From UBA920 sp964424635 (GTDB lineage: Bacteria; Patescibacteriota; Doudnabacteria; UBA920), in contig CAYRJC010000007.1 of NCBI GenBank assembly GCA_964424635.1, positions 1-26,814 of the forward strand: a stretch of 26,814 nt of DNA, written 5' to 3'. Shown piece after piece: positions 1 to 7,011 of this stretch. The position numbers were made by a program, and so were the translations under genes. The stretch's first letter is position 1; every line of letters starts with the position of its first letter. The notes under the pieces were generated by a model, which did no database searches, had not been told where the DNA came from, and saw nothing but the letters and a program-made list of their open reading frames with translations.

Positions 1-210
1 AAGCCTGTCGAAATCTTAATTCCTTACATCAAAATTTTGACTAAGCGAGGCGATCTAATTTTAGAACCATTTGCCGGTAGTGGTTCCACTTTAATCGCAG
101 CTACCCGAATGAAACGTAGATGTTACATCATGGAAAAAAGTCCTGTTTACGCCGAAGTGGTTCTAAAACGCTGGGAAAATCTAACCGGGTTAAAAGCTAG
201 AAAACTATGA
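1..210 (+). CDS. DNA methyltransferase, C-terminal part (cut by window start)
   Basis: Frame 1 is open from the first base to a TGA at 208-210 (69 residues). It contains LEPFAGSGSTLIAA, the SAM-binding motif I (FxGxG), followed by a strand ending in IMEKSPVYAEVVLKRWE. In beta-class N4-cytosine/N6-adenine methyltransferases this motif lies near the C-terminus, after the catalytic DPPY motif, which would be upstream of the window. Such enzymes methylate DNA and are common on phages and islands. The stop overlaps the next ATG (207-209) as ATGA, so it is probably translationally coupled to the terminase small subunit. Family is clear; target base and sequence are not. Confidence 0.85.
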   Translation, partial: KPVEILIPYIKILTKRGDLILEPFAGSGSTLIAATRMKRRCYIMEKSPVYAEVVLKRWENLTGLKARKL

Positions 211-774
211 CTCAATTACTCCTCCCCGCTCCGCCACCTAACCCACTCGAACAAAGGCAGATTAAAAAGAAAGCTGAACTGATTGAACAGCTCAAAAAAA
301 ACGCCTATTATCCAAATTGCCTGTGACAAGGTCATTGTAGGTAGGGCTACCTTCTACCGTTGGCGAAAAGATGACAAAGAATTTGCCGAGCAAGTGGAAC
401 AATCACTCAATGATGGTGCCTACTTAGTAAGTGACATGGCTGAGTCCAAACTTATTTCTGCCATCAAAAAAGAAAGTTTACCCGCAATTATTTTTTGGCT
501 CAAGAGCCATCACCCTAAATACCGAACTAAACTAGATGTTAATGCAAACTTCCGTAATTCAGACGAGCCGCTTACTGCTGAACAGGAAAGTTTGGTACGT
601 GAAGCACTAAGACTTGCTGGGGCAGGTTTCCAAAATATAATTAAGCAACAAAACAATGGAGAAACAACTAGAGACAACAATCCTACCGACCAACGTAAAC
701 TGTCAGATGATTCCTCAGGAACTAGTGGACAGGATGATCGAAGACCGGAAAGTGAGAACAGCGATCACTCGTGA
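207..774 (+). CDS. Terminase small subunit, copy 1 (apparent frameshift at A8 tract)
   Basis: A helix-turn-helix DNA-recognition protein of the TerS type; with TerL it would select DNA for packaging. The ATG at 207 opens MTQLLLPAPPPNPLEQ..., which runs to a TGA soon after an eight-A tract (294-301). The homologous sequence continues one frame over (TPIIQIACDK...TFYRWRKDDKEF) to the stop at 774. The second copy (18386-18817) has the same layout in one frame: a basic N-terminal helix, PIVEQACQ, STYYRWRE, then FWLKHRHPAYSPK matching FWLKSHHPKYRTK here. Seven As instead of eight would restore one frame. If the sequence is right, a TTG at 283 could start a shortened protein. The C-terminus overlaps terL by about 118 bases, more than in copy 2, and looks low-complexity and polar. 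Confidence 0.75.
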
Positions 775-2176
775 GAGCCATTGGTATTTCTTCCACTTCT
801 ACTTTGCCCACTACGTTAAGTATCCTACTGCTTCTTTTCAGAAAGAGATCTTCGATTTAACGGAGCGTGAAGAACTGGGAAACTTTTTCGTAGTGGCATT
901 CCGAGGCAGTGCAAAATCTACTATCGTTACCACCTCATATCCTATTTGGTCTATCCTTGGCAAACAGCAAAAGAAATTCGTATTGATACTTTGCCAAACA
1001 CAAGCTCAAGCCAAACAGCACATGATGAACTTGCGCCGTGAATTGGAAAACAATGTACTACTTAAACGTGATCTTGGCCCATTCAACGAAGAATCTGATG
1101 AATGGGGTTCATCGTCATTAGTATTTTCAAATTTAGGAGCCAGAATTACTGCTGCCTCCAGCGAACAATCTATTCGCGGGCTTCGCCATAATCAACACCG
1201 CCCCGATCTAATTATCGGTGATGACGTAGAAGATATCGCTTCCACTAAAACCCGTGAGGGGAGGAATAAAACCTACCAATGGTTAACTGCTGAAGTTATT
1301 CCAACTGGTGACCGCAATACCAGGATGGTTATTGTCGGAAACCTGCTTCATGAAGACAGTTTGCTCATGCGAATCAAGGAAGATATTGAAAACGAACAGA
1401 TTGATGGTATCTTCAAGGAGTATCCCTTGCTCAATACTCATGGAGAAATTTTATGGACTGGTAAATATCCCACCATGGGTGAAGTCGAAATTGAAAAACG
1501 TCGAGCTGGTAATGATTTTGCGTGGCAAAGAGAATATTTACTGAAGATTGTCCCTGCTGAGGATCAGGCTATCCACCGAGAGTGGATTCACTACTATGAC
1601 AAATTACCTGAAAAGAAGCAGGTATACGGAGGATATACTTCGAATATTGAAATCCGTATTGGAGTGGATCTGGCCATCTCTAAAAGAGATACCGCTGATT
1701 ACACCGCCATGGTCATTGCTCAGTTATTTGAGACAGAGTTAGGCCATTATGAAATGTATATTCTCGATACAATAAATCGTAGATTAACATTTCCTGAAAC
1801 TGTAGACTTGTGTAAGAGCCTCAATGAATCATATAAGCATGACGGCTTACACCCTACTTTCGTAATTGAAGATGTAGCTTACCAACAGGCTCTGCCTCAG
1901 CAACTTAAAAACGAAGGTATCCACAATGTTCATTCTATTAGACCAGGAAACCAAGATAAACGCACCCGACTCACACTTACTGCCCACATGATTAAGAATG
2001 CCAAAATTTTCTTTCCTAAAACAGGATGTGAGGAACTAATTAATCAGATCGTACATTTTGGTGTCGAAAAACATGACGACTTAGCCGATGCATTTTCTAG
2101 CTTAGTTTTGGACTTTCTTGAAAAGTCACCTTTCGTTCCCAGAGTATACACATTTGATTGGGGTGACTGGGGATAA
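656..2176 (+). CDS. Terminase large subunit, copy 1
   Basis: DNA-packaging motor and nuclease. Visible motifs are a Walker A-like FRGSAKST (residues about 82-89), Walker B DLIIGDD (184-190) followed by VED, and an RNase H-like nuclease domain starting at IGVDLAISKRDTADYTAM (Asp338) with a late acidic motif in HDDLADAFSSLVLDF. Length is 506 residues, the same as the second copy, with collinear similarity throughout (LGPF.EE.DEW, HRPDL, EYPL, FPKTGCEDL-like). The start is uncertain: ATG 656 overlaps terS widely, ATG 707 would give 489 residues; neither has a clear Shine-Dalgarno sequence. It ends four bases before the convergent zinc-ribbon gene. No portal, capsid or protease gene follows, which is unusual for a functional phage packaging cassette. 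Confidence 0.92.
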   Translation: MEKQLETTILPTNVNCQMIPQELVDRMIEDRKVRTAITRESHWYFFHFYFAHYVKYPTASFQKEIFDLTEREELGNFFVVAFRGSAKSTIVTTSYPIWSILGKQQKKFVLILCQTQAQAKQHMMNLRRELENNVLLKRDLGPFNEESDEWGSSSLVFSNLGARITAASSEQSIRGLRHNQHRPDLIIGDDVEDIASTKTREGRNKTYQWLTAEVIPTGDRNTRMVIVGNLLHEDSLLMRIKEDIENEQIDGIFKEYPLLNTHGEILWTGKYPTMGEVEIEKRRAGNDFAWQREYLLKIVPAEDQAIHREWIHYYDKLPEKKQVYGGYTSNIEIRIGVDLAISKRDTADYTAMVIAQLFETELGHYEMYILDTINRRLTFPETVDLCKSLNESYKHDGLHPTFVIEDVAYQQALPQQLKNEGIHNVHSIRPGNQDKRTRLTLTAHMIKNAKIFFPKTGCEELINQIVHFGVEKHDDLADAFSSLVLDFLEKSPFVPRVYTFDWGDWG

Positions 2177-2180
2177 GGTT

Positions 2181-2729
2181 TTATTCAACTATCTTACAGT
2201 CATTAACTATGACATTACCAAGTTTCCCAGAAACTTTACCAATGAGAGTTATTTTCTGAGCTTTCGCTAAGTTAGCAAGAGCATTAGAATCAGATTTATC
2301 AAACATACATTGTACCCCGAAAATGCTATTACCATTTTCAAAGCTTACGTAAGGACTATCTAAGATGTCTTTGCCAATGTCTTTGATAGTACCCGAAATT
2401 TGTACTTGCTTATTCTTGTATTGATTGTCGGCAGCTACTTCATTAGCTTCATAGTCGGCAGCTAGTTTCTTAGCATCAACCTGAATTGCGGCCGGCTGTG
2501 CTTGCGCATCAATTTTTGTTCCATTGGGACCAGCAGTTGTGTTAGTGGAATCTTTTGAATCTCCACCGCTTGCTGCGATAATACCAATGAGTATAAAGAA
2601 TGCAATGATTGCACCCAATACCGTTAGGACCTTGTGGCGCATAAACCAGTTGCGTTGATCGGTCTGGCAGTGCGGGCACTTCGTTGCTTTGGCGTCTATT
2701 TCTTTTTGACACCCTTTGCATTTTTTCAT
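2181..2729 (-). CDS. Zinc-ribbon, single-span membrane protein with OB-fold (tRNA_anti-like) domain
   Basis: A 182-residue protein. The N-terminal double-cysteine zinc ribbon (CKGC at about 4-7 and CPHC at 18-21) is followed by a basic stretch, one transmembrane segment (VLTVLGAIIAFFILIGIIA), an Asn/Thr/Gly/Ala linker and a C-terminal domain resembling the tRNA_anti-like OB fold (NQYKNKQVQISGTIKDIG...ITLIGKVSG). The basic residues before the helix predict ribbon inside, OB domain outside. ATG at 2729 is chosen over an upstream GTG because it lies one base after the structured RNA leader at the same place as in the paralogous locus at 20631. Function is unknown; the RNA leader suggests tight control. 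Confidence 0.8.
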   Translation of the reverse strand: MKKCKGCQKEIDAKATKCPHCQTDQRNWFMRHKVLTVLGAIIAFFILIGIIAASGGDSKDSTNTTAGPNGTKIDAQAQPAAIQVDAKKLAADYEANEVAADNQYKNKQVQISGTIKDIGKDILDSPYVSFENGNSIFGVQCMFDKSDSNALANLAKAQKITLIGKVSGKLGNVIVNDCKIVE

Positions 2730-2933
2730 GTTTAGACAGGTCTTTCCGCTGATGTTTTGCTTTGCGGATAACACAAAGCCCCACACTCAGCTGGCGACCC
2801 CTTGCGGAGAACGCCCATAGCCCTTTCGGGATATGGCCTGTCTAAAGCGCTGAACGTAGGGTTCAGTATTTTAGACAGGGCTGTTTTCACCATGCCAGCG
2901 TGACCGCTGGTTTAGGCTACTTAATTAATTGTT
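2730..2933 (-). ncRNA. Structured RNA leader, copy A (alternative-pairing element)
   Basis: About 200 nt from the predicted start site to the ATG at 2729. Read on the minus strand: a conserved block GTAGCCTAAA; a hairpin (2895-2910, CCAGCG/CGCTGG); CATGGTGAAAACAGCC; strand 1 (2870-2879); a hairpin CTGAAC-CCTAC-GTTCAG (2850-2866); strand 2 (2837-2846), fully complementary to strand 1; a GAAA-capped hairpin (2815-2836); a GCAA-capped hairpin (2794-2814); GCTGA (2787-2791) pairing with TCAGC (2748-2752); and strand 3 (2731-2740), identical to strand 1 and ending one base before the ATG. The copy at 20436-20630 keeps every helix with different base pairs, which is direct support for an RNA. Strand 2 can pair with strand 1 or strand 3, so a start-site-masking switch is inferred. 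I recognise no known family. Confidence 0.75.
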
Positions 2934-2939
2934 AACGTA

Positions 2940-2945
2940 ATTATA
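2940..2945 (-). promoter_or_regulatory. -10 box of the RNA leader A / zinc-ribbon gene promoter
   Basis: A perfect TATAAT on the minus strand lies about seven bases before the start of the conserved leader. The second copy of the leader also has TATAAT at the same distance (20424-20429), and both are followed by TTAACAAT. No good -35 hexamer is visible in either, so an activator or a divergent sigma preference is possible. Confidence 0.6.
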
Positions 2946-3030
2946 CGTCATTTTGAGGATTTCGTATAATCCAGTCCATGTTAGCTTAGGTCAATAATAC
3001 TGTAAAGATAGAGTTACCAACAGGTGATCT

Positions 3031-3046
3031 AGTTATTACAATAACT
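3031..3046. promoter_or_regulatory. Perfect inverted repeat upstream of the csoR promoter
   Basis: AGTTATT-AC-AATAACT has seven-base arms with a two-base spacer and ends three bases before the -35 hexamer of the copper operon. The position suits a second regulator or an activator site. It is distinct from the G-rich CsoR-type box downstream of the -10. No known binding family is recognised. Confidence 0.4.
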
Positions 3047-3049
3047 TAC

Positions 3050-3078
3050 TTGACAGTGTCATTTGTGAGGAGTATAAA
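3050..3078 (+). promoter_or_regulatory. Promoter of the copper operon
   Basis: TTGACA (3050-3055), a 17-base spacer and TATAAA (3073-3078) form a near-consensus sigma70-type promoter. The predicted start is near 3085, inside the palindromic box at 3079-3100, so repressor binding there would block initiation. Confidence 0.8.
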
Positions 3079-3100
3079 TAGGGTATGGGGGTATAACCTA
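3079..3100. promoter_or_regulatory. CsoR/RcnR-type operator
   Basis: TAGGGTAT, then GGGGGT, then ATAACCTA: imperfect inverted arms (seven of eight match) around a G-run, the A-/B-DNA style box bound by the CsoR/RcnR family. It overlaps the predicted start site and is followed by the repressor gene, as expected for autorepression relieved by metal. The assignment is from family knowledge and position. Confidence 0.65.
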
Positions 3101-3122
3101 TATTATTAACTTGTGGATAAAT

Positions 3123-3404
3123 ATGAAACATGACTTAGATCCAAAACTAAAGAAAAGAGCTATTCATCGTGCAAAAATTATTAAAGGGCAAATGGAGGGA
3201 TTGATCAAGGCTATTGAAAATGAAGTCTACTGCCCCACCCTCATGGAACAATCGTTATCCATTCAAAGATCATTAAAAAGCCTAGATTCATTCCTATTAG
3301 AAAACCATCTTCGCACTCACGTAAAGCATCAAATGCAGAATAATGGTGAAAGTGAAAAAGCGGTTAAGGAACTCATTAAAGTCTATACTTTATCTAATAA
3401 ATAA
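3123..3404 (+). CDS. CsoR/RcnR-family metal-sensing repressor
   Basis: All-helical DUF156 repressor of 93 residues, expected as a tetramer that releases DNA on binding metal. Family core is visible: KLKKRAIHRAKIIKGQMEG, EVYCPTLMEQ, LLENHLRTHV. Candidate metal ligands are His3, Cys37, His62 and His66. True copper CsoRs have Cys at the last position (C-H-C); here it is His, and with His3 the set matches the H-C-H-H fingerprint and spacing (25 and 4) of the nickel/cobalt sensor RcnR. ATG 3123 is preferred over TTG 3111 because it supplies the His at position 3. It heads a copper-type operon, so its actual metal is open. The gene has no evident Shine-Dalgarno sequence. Confidence 0.85.
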   Translation: MKHDLDPKLKKRAIHRAKIIKGQMEGLIKAIENEVYCPTLMEQSLSIQRSLKSLDSFLLENHLRTHVKHQMQNNGESEKAVKELIKVYTLSNK

Positions 3405-3408
3405 AAAT

Positions 3409-3909
3409 ATGACTAAGCAAATAAAAATCATTATAGCTGTTGCCGTTGCTGTTGTAGGGTTTGGTGTTGTCTTATTCTTAAACCAGCCAACTGAACATGA
3501 ACAAATGCAAGGTACGAGTGCCGAGCATAACGTACTTTCATCTGACCAGCAGTCTTACGACTTTGGTACGATTTCTATGAAAGATGGCAAAGTCAAAACG
3601 ACCTTTAAAGTAAAAAATCCAACCGCCGAAGCTCTCACTTTATCAAAGCTATATACCACTTGTATGTGCACTGAAGCCAAGCTTGTAGTAAATGGCTCAA
3701 CCGAAGGCCCGTTTGGCATGCCAGGCCATGGATCCATTCCAACCTTCGAGCAAAAGCTTGAGCCTAACGGAGAAGCAGATATTGAAGTCGAATACGATCC
3801 TAATGCTCATGGTCCATCAGGAGTTGGTCGAATTGAACGCTCGGTGATTGTTGAAGGACAAGACGGAAAACTTGCTACGTTCAATATTATCGCTAACGTA
3901 ACACCATAA
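3409..3909 (+). CDS. DUF1573 membrane-anchored protein
   Basis: A 166-residue exported protein: N-terminal hydrophobic anchor (IKIIIAVAVAVVGFGVVLFL) and an extracytoplasmic Ig-like DUF1573 domain (YDFGTISMKDGKVKTTFKVKN...LYTTCMCTEA, ...EVEYDPNAHGP...). The usual SCGCT loop appears as TTCMCT with Cys85 and Cys87, a plausible Cu(I) or redox site. ATG 3409 lies five bases after the csoR stop; the longer in-frame extension upstream overlaps csoR and is not used. The stop overlaps the next ATG (TAATG). A role in periplasm-side copper or thiol handling together with the following CcdA-like protein is inferred. Confidence 0.8.
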   Translation: MTKQIKIIIAVAVAVVGFGVVLFLNQPTEHEQMQGTSAEHNVLSSDQQSYDFGTISMKDGKVKTTFKVKNPTAEALTLSKLYTTCMCTEAKLVVNGSTEGPFGMPGHGSIPTFEQKLEPNGEADIEVEYDPNAHGPSGVGRIERSVIVEGQDGKLATFNIIANVTP

Positions 3910-4694
3910 TGAAATACAAAAATCTAATTTTACGTATACTGTTTGGACTATTGGTGTTTGGCGGTGCGCTATTTTTCCAAAGATTTCAGGCTGGCAGTGA
4001 ATGGCTGTGGAGTATTAGCAATCAAGGCCAAACCCTGCTTCCATTAGTAGCGGTATCGTCATTGGTAGATAGTATTAACCCCTGTGCGTTTTCAATCCTC
4101 ATAGTCAGTATTATCTTCCTGTTCGGCATTGGCAAGACCCGAGAGAATATATTCAAATACGGCATCGCTTACATATTCGGTATTTTCTTAGTTTACTTAC
4201 TTATTGGACTGGGCATAATGCAGGTACTTCATGTTTTCAATGTTCCACACTTCATGTCAAAGCTCGGAGCTGGGTTGTTGATCTTATTTGGAGCAATAAA
4301 CATACTAGAAACCATCTTTCCAAATTTTCCAATCAAATTTGCTATACCGCATAGCGCTCATAGCAAAATGAACGAGTTGGTCAAGAAAGTCAGTATTCCG
4401 GCGATGGTTGGACTGGGTGCTTTAGTGGGACTTTGTGAGTTTCCTTGCACTGGAGGGCCTTATTTAACAGTTATCGGTCTACTCCATGATTCAAAGACTT
4501 ATTGGAGCGGTACAGGTTACCTGTTATTGTACAATCTAATCTTCATTCTCCCATTGGTTGTAATCTTGTTAGTGTCCAGCAATAAAGTCTTGGTTGATAA
4601 AGTACAAGACTTCCAGAAATCCAATAAGAAATACATGAAAATCATAGCTGGATTCATTATGATAATTCTCGCATTTGTAATCCTATCACTATGA
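3909..4694 (+). CDS. CcdA/DsbD-type transmembrane thiol-redox protein
   Basis: A 261-residue polytopic protein with about six to seven hydrophobic segments. The two signature cysteines are in SLVDSINPCAFSILI (Cys59) and LCEFPCTGGPY (Cys180, with Cys176), the paired motifs through which CcdA/DsbD proteins pass reducing equivalents from cytoplasmic thioredoxin outward. It would keep extracytoplasmic thiols (for example the DUF1573 CxC) reduced, or help metal loading. It overlaps the upstream stop by one base and the downstream ATG by four, so translation is coupled. Family assignment is firm; the electron acceptor is inferred. Confidence 0.85.
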   Translation: MKYKNLILRILFGLLVFGGALFFQRFQAGSEWLWSISNQGQTLLPLVAVSSLVDSINPCAFSILIVSIIFLFGIGKTRENIFKYGIAYIFGIFLVYLLIGLGIMQVLHVFNVPHFMSKLGAGLLILFGAINILETIFPNFPIKFAIPHSAHSKMNELVKKVSIPAMVGLGALVGLCEFPCTGGPYLTVIGLLHDSKTYWSGTGYLLLYNLIFILPLVVILLVSSNKVLVDKVQDFQKSNKKYMKIIAGFIMIILAFVILSL

Positions 4695-5104
4695 TCTACT
4701 TCTTAGTTTCAATCCTAATCCTGACATTAATTTTTGCCTATTTATACAAGGCTAGGATAAGTGCGGTTTGCCCGATTTGCGCTGGGGTGGTCATAACGTG
4801 GCTTATTGGGATAACAGGCATCTACACCAACCAATCTTGGGCAGATCCGTTATTGGTGTCAATTTTGCTTGGTGCAAGCTTGGGAGCTGTAGCTGATAAA
4901 TACGGATCAAAATTCGGGTTAATCTGGAAAACTTTAATAGTTCTCATGGGGTTCCCCGCAGTATATTTAATTGTTCAAGGAAAAGTCTGGTTTGGTCTCG
5001 GATTAATCACGGCGCTAATTATCATAACCCTTGTGAATGGAAAGAATAAGGCAAATCACAAGTCACATAATCATAATAAAGATTTATTTAAAGAGTGTTG
5101 CTAA
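4691..5104 (+). CDS. Small four-helix membrane protein with CPIC motif
   Basis: A 137-residue hydrophobic protein with about four membrane segments. A CPIC motif (ISAVCPICAGVV) sits in the second segment, and the C-terminus is His/Lys/Asn-rich (HKSHNHNKDLFKECC) and ends in a Cys pair. These look like metal or thiol ligands on both faces. It overlaps the CcdA-like gene by ATGA. I do not recognise a characterised family; a partner to the CcdA-like redox protein or a copper-binding accessory is the simplest reading from context. Confidence 0.65.
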   Translation: MIYFLVSILILTLIFAYLYKARISAVCPICAGVVITWLIGITGIYTNQSWADPLLVSILLGASLGAVADKYGSKFGLIWKTLIVLMGFPAVYLIVQGKVWFGLGLITALIIITLVNGKNKANHKSHNHNKDLFKECC

Positions 5105-5129
5105 CAAATAATTATTAATACATAAATAT

Positions 5130-5747
5130 ATGCAAGAAAAAATATTGTATGGAGTAGTAGGGTTGCTTATCGGCGTAGTCGCCACTTGGGCGTTCGCAAA
5201 TAAAGCCGTAAACTCACATCACCCCGGGATGATGAATATGATGGGAATGAGCCAGTCCTCGCAAATGATGGATAACATAGATCGTCATTTTATTGAACAA
5301 ATGATTCCTCATCATGCTGACGCAATCGCTATGGGACACTTAGCTCTTGAGAACGCCGAACATCAGGAGATTAAAGAATTGGGTCAAAACATAATCAATG
5401 CCCAAAGCGCAGAAATTGATCAAATGAAAAGCTGGTACCAAGGATGGTTTAACAAAGCAGTACCTGATGTATTTGCAGGTACTGATCACGGCATGGGATC
5501 AGGTATGATGCATGGCGGTATGATGAACAACGAATCAGATATTGAATCTTTGCGCACAGCCAAACCATTCGATAAGGCGTTCATAGAAGAAATGATCCCT
5601 CATCATCAAATGGCGGTCATGATGGCAGAAATGCTTAAAAATTCAACGGTCCGTCCAGAGATGAAGCAGTTGGCTGAAGATATAATTAAAGCCCAAAATA
5701 AGGAAATTGAGCAAATGAGGAACTGGCACAGTCAGTGGTATAAATAA
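5130..5747 (+). CDS. Tandem DUF305 protein, exported copper-binding candidate
   Basis: A 205-residue protein with an N-terminal signal anchor (ILYGVVGLLIGVVATWAFA) and two ferritin-like DUF305 repeats: FIEQMIPHHADAIAMGH near residue 54 and FIEEMIPHHQMAVMMAEM near 150. The linker and N-terminal region are Met/His-rich (MMNMMGMS, HGMGSGMMHGGMM), typical of low-affinity Cu(I) or Ag(I) capture outside the membrane. Both repeats keep the IPHH motif. DUF305 genes often accompany copper ATPases. The start follows a 25-base gap with no obvious ribosome binding site. Confidence 0.85.
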   Translation: MQEKILYGVVGLLIGVVATWAFANKAVNSHHPGMMNMMGMSQSSQMMDNIDRHFIEQMIPHHADAIAMGHLALENAEHQEIKELGQNIINAQSAEIDQMKSWYQGWFNKAVPDVFAGTDHGMGSGMMHGGMMNNESDIESLRTAKPFDKAFIEEMIPHHQMAVMMAEMLKNSTVRPEMKQLAEDIIKAQNKEIEQMRNWHSQWYK

Positions 5748-5778
5748 AGGTCGAGTAAACTAACAAAAAGGAAATACT

Positions 5779-6000
5779 ATGAAATTATCAAAATTACTTC
5801 ATGTGGGCAGTGTGATTATTGGCTTTATAGGGGTTATTACATTTATCGGTACGCTTCTCGGCGGATCTGATAATGTCGTGTCCGGTGTAACTAAAATGGA
5901 TGCGCTAGCATGTTCAGCCATTTTAATTCTTATAGCAATTTGGTCTCAACAGGGTGCAATCCATCATATGATGCTAGAAAAGAAGGGTGAGATTGTTTAA
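5779..6000 (+). CDS. Small two-helix membrane protein
   Basis: A 73-residue protein with two membrane segments (HVGSVIIGFIGVITFIGTLLGG and ALACSAILILIAIWSQ) and a His/Met patch near the C-terminus (IHHMMLEKKG). AAGGA lies about eight bases before the ATG, one of the clearer Shine-Dalgarno sequences in this operon. It sits between the DUF305 and DUF3105 genes with short gaps, so it belongs to the copper operon. Function unknown; the HHMM patch fits a metal-related role. Confidence 0.65.
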   Translation: MKLSKLLHVGSVIIGFIGVITFIGTLLGGSDNVVSGVTKMDALACSAILILIAIWSQQGAIHHMMLEKKGEIV

Positions 6001-6009
6001 TAAACTTCC

Positions 6010-6537
6010 ATGAAAAAACCTATTATTATCGGCATTATTGCTGTAGCCGCAATCGGTATCGGTATAGCTTTGTCTATTCCTGATCAGAAACTTAGCGAAT
6101 TAGAAACCAAGGGAGATAGTTCAGCAGAACAAATTGGTGAAAGTTTTGAAAACCAAGGTAGAGAGCACGTCCCTCTTGAACAAACCACAGACCCTTACAA
6201 CTCTAATCCCCCTACTTCAGGGGATCATTTAGCAAACCCGGCTGAATGGGGTGTTTATCAAACCGAATTACCAGATAAACAATTAATTCATAACTTAGAG
6301 CATGGCGGTATTTGGATTTCTTATAAAGATATTGATCCTGATACAAAAGCCAAACTTGAAGGTATTGGAAAAGCCAATCCTGGTAGCGTCATCGTAACTC
6401 CTAGAGCTGCTAATGATGCGCCTATTGCTATAGCGGCATGGACGCGTTTGGAAAGACTGACCGATTACGACGAAGCAAAGATTTTAGACTTTATAAAAGC
6501 AAACAAAAACAAATCACCAGAACCCCTAGCTAAATAA
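6010..6537 (+). CDS. DUF3105 membrane-anchored protein
   Basis: A 175-residue exported protein: N-terminal anchor (KPIIIGIIAVAAIGIGIALS), then the DUF3105 signature set YNSNPPTSGDH, WGVYQTELPDKQLIHNLEHGGI and RLERL. The conserved His residues in SGDH and HNLEHGG could bind metal. DUF3105 proteins are found beside cytochromes and copper-handling genes in many bacteria, but their biochemistry is unknown to me. The start is ten bases after the preceding stop, within the same operon. Confidence 0.8.
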   Translation: MKKPIIIGIIAVAAIGIGIALSIPDQKLSELETKGDSSAEQIGESFENQGREHVPLEQTTDPYNSNPPTSGDHLANPAEWGVYQTELPDKQLIHNLEHGGIWISYKDIDPDTKAKLEGIGKANPGSVIVTPRAANDAPIAIAAWTRLERLTDYDEAKILDFIKANKNKSPEPLAK

Positions 6538-6550
6538 TCGTATATACTAA

Positions 6551-7000
6551 ATGAAAAAAGTAATCATTCTAATCTTATTAGTCGTTGCTTTAGCTGGCTT
6601 AGTAATATATTTGCGCAAAGACGACTCAATCCAAACAATAAACACGAACACCCTCACTTCTCCAAAAGAAGATAATTCTAATCAAGCACAAACTACTCCC
6701 GTACCTGAAAGCAATCCTAATGTAAAAACTTTCACTATGGAAGAAGTGCGCAAACACGGTCCTGAAAGCTGGGATAACGGAGATTCAAGTTTACTTTGCT
6801 GGATGGTAATCCACGAAAAAGTATACGAAATTCCTGATAGCTTTACAGAAACTCATCCGGGTGGACATGTTATTTACGATGGTTGCGGTACTGACGCAAC
6901 AACATTCTTTGAAACCCGACCTCAAGGCACAGGCACGCCACACTCAGTTGATGCCAGAAAACTACTGGAAAAGTTTTATATTGGAGATTTGAAAAAGTAA
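6551..7000 (+). CDS. Membrane-anchored cytochrome b5-like protein
   Basis: A 149-residue protein with an N-terminal anchor (KVIILILLVVALAGLVIYL), a polar linker, and a cytochrome b5 heme-binding fold: FTMEEVRKHG..., VIHEKVYEI and ETHPGGHVIYDGCGTDATTFF. The two axial heme ligands are predicted as His102 (HPGG) and His131 (TPHSVDAR). The heme domain would be outside the membrane. In this operon it may supply redox chemistry such as Cu(I)/Cu(II) cycling or electron delivery; this is inference. A TATACT two bases before the start may be incidental. Confidence 0.85.
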   Translation: MKKVIILILLVVALAGLVIYLRKDDSIQTINTNTLTSPKEDNSNQAQTTPVPESNPNVKTFTMEEVRKHGPESWDNGDSSLLCWMVIHEKVYEIPDSFTETHPGGHVIYDGCGTDATTFFETRPQGTGTPHSVDARKLLEKFYIGDLKK

Positions 7001-7011
7001 CTTGCTACGAT

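Noticed and set aside
2730..2933. Group I intron, retron or transposon-end interpretation of the RNA element
   Set aside because: No recognisable group I core, reverse transcriptase or transposase is present, and strand 2 is complementary to two identical strands, which fits alternative pairing better than splicing.
3112..3120. Perfect DnaA box (TTATCCACA on the minus strand) at the csoR start
   Set aside because: A lone 9-mer in a window of this size is plausible by chance, and it is not clustered.
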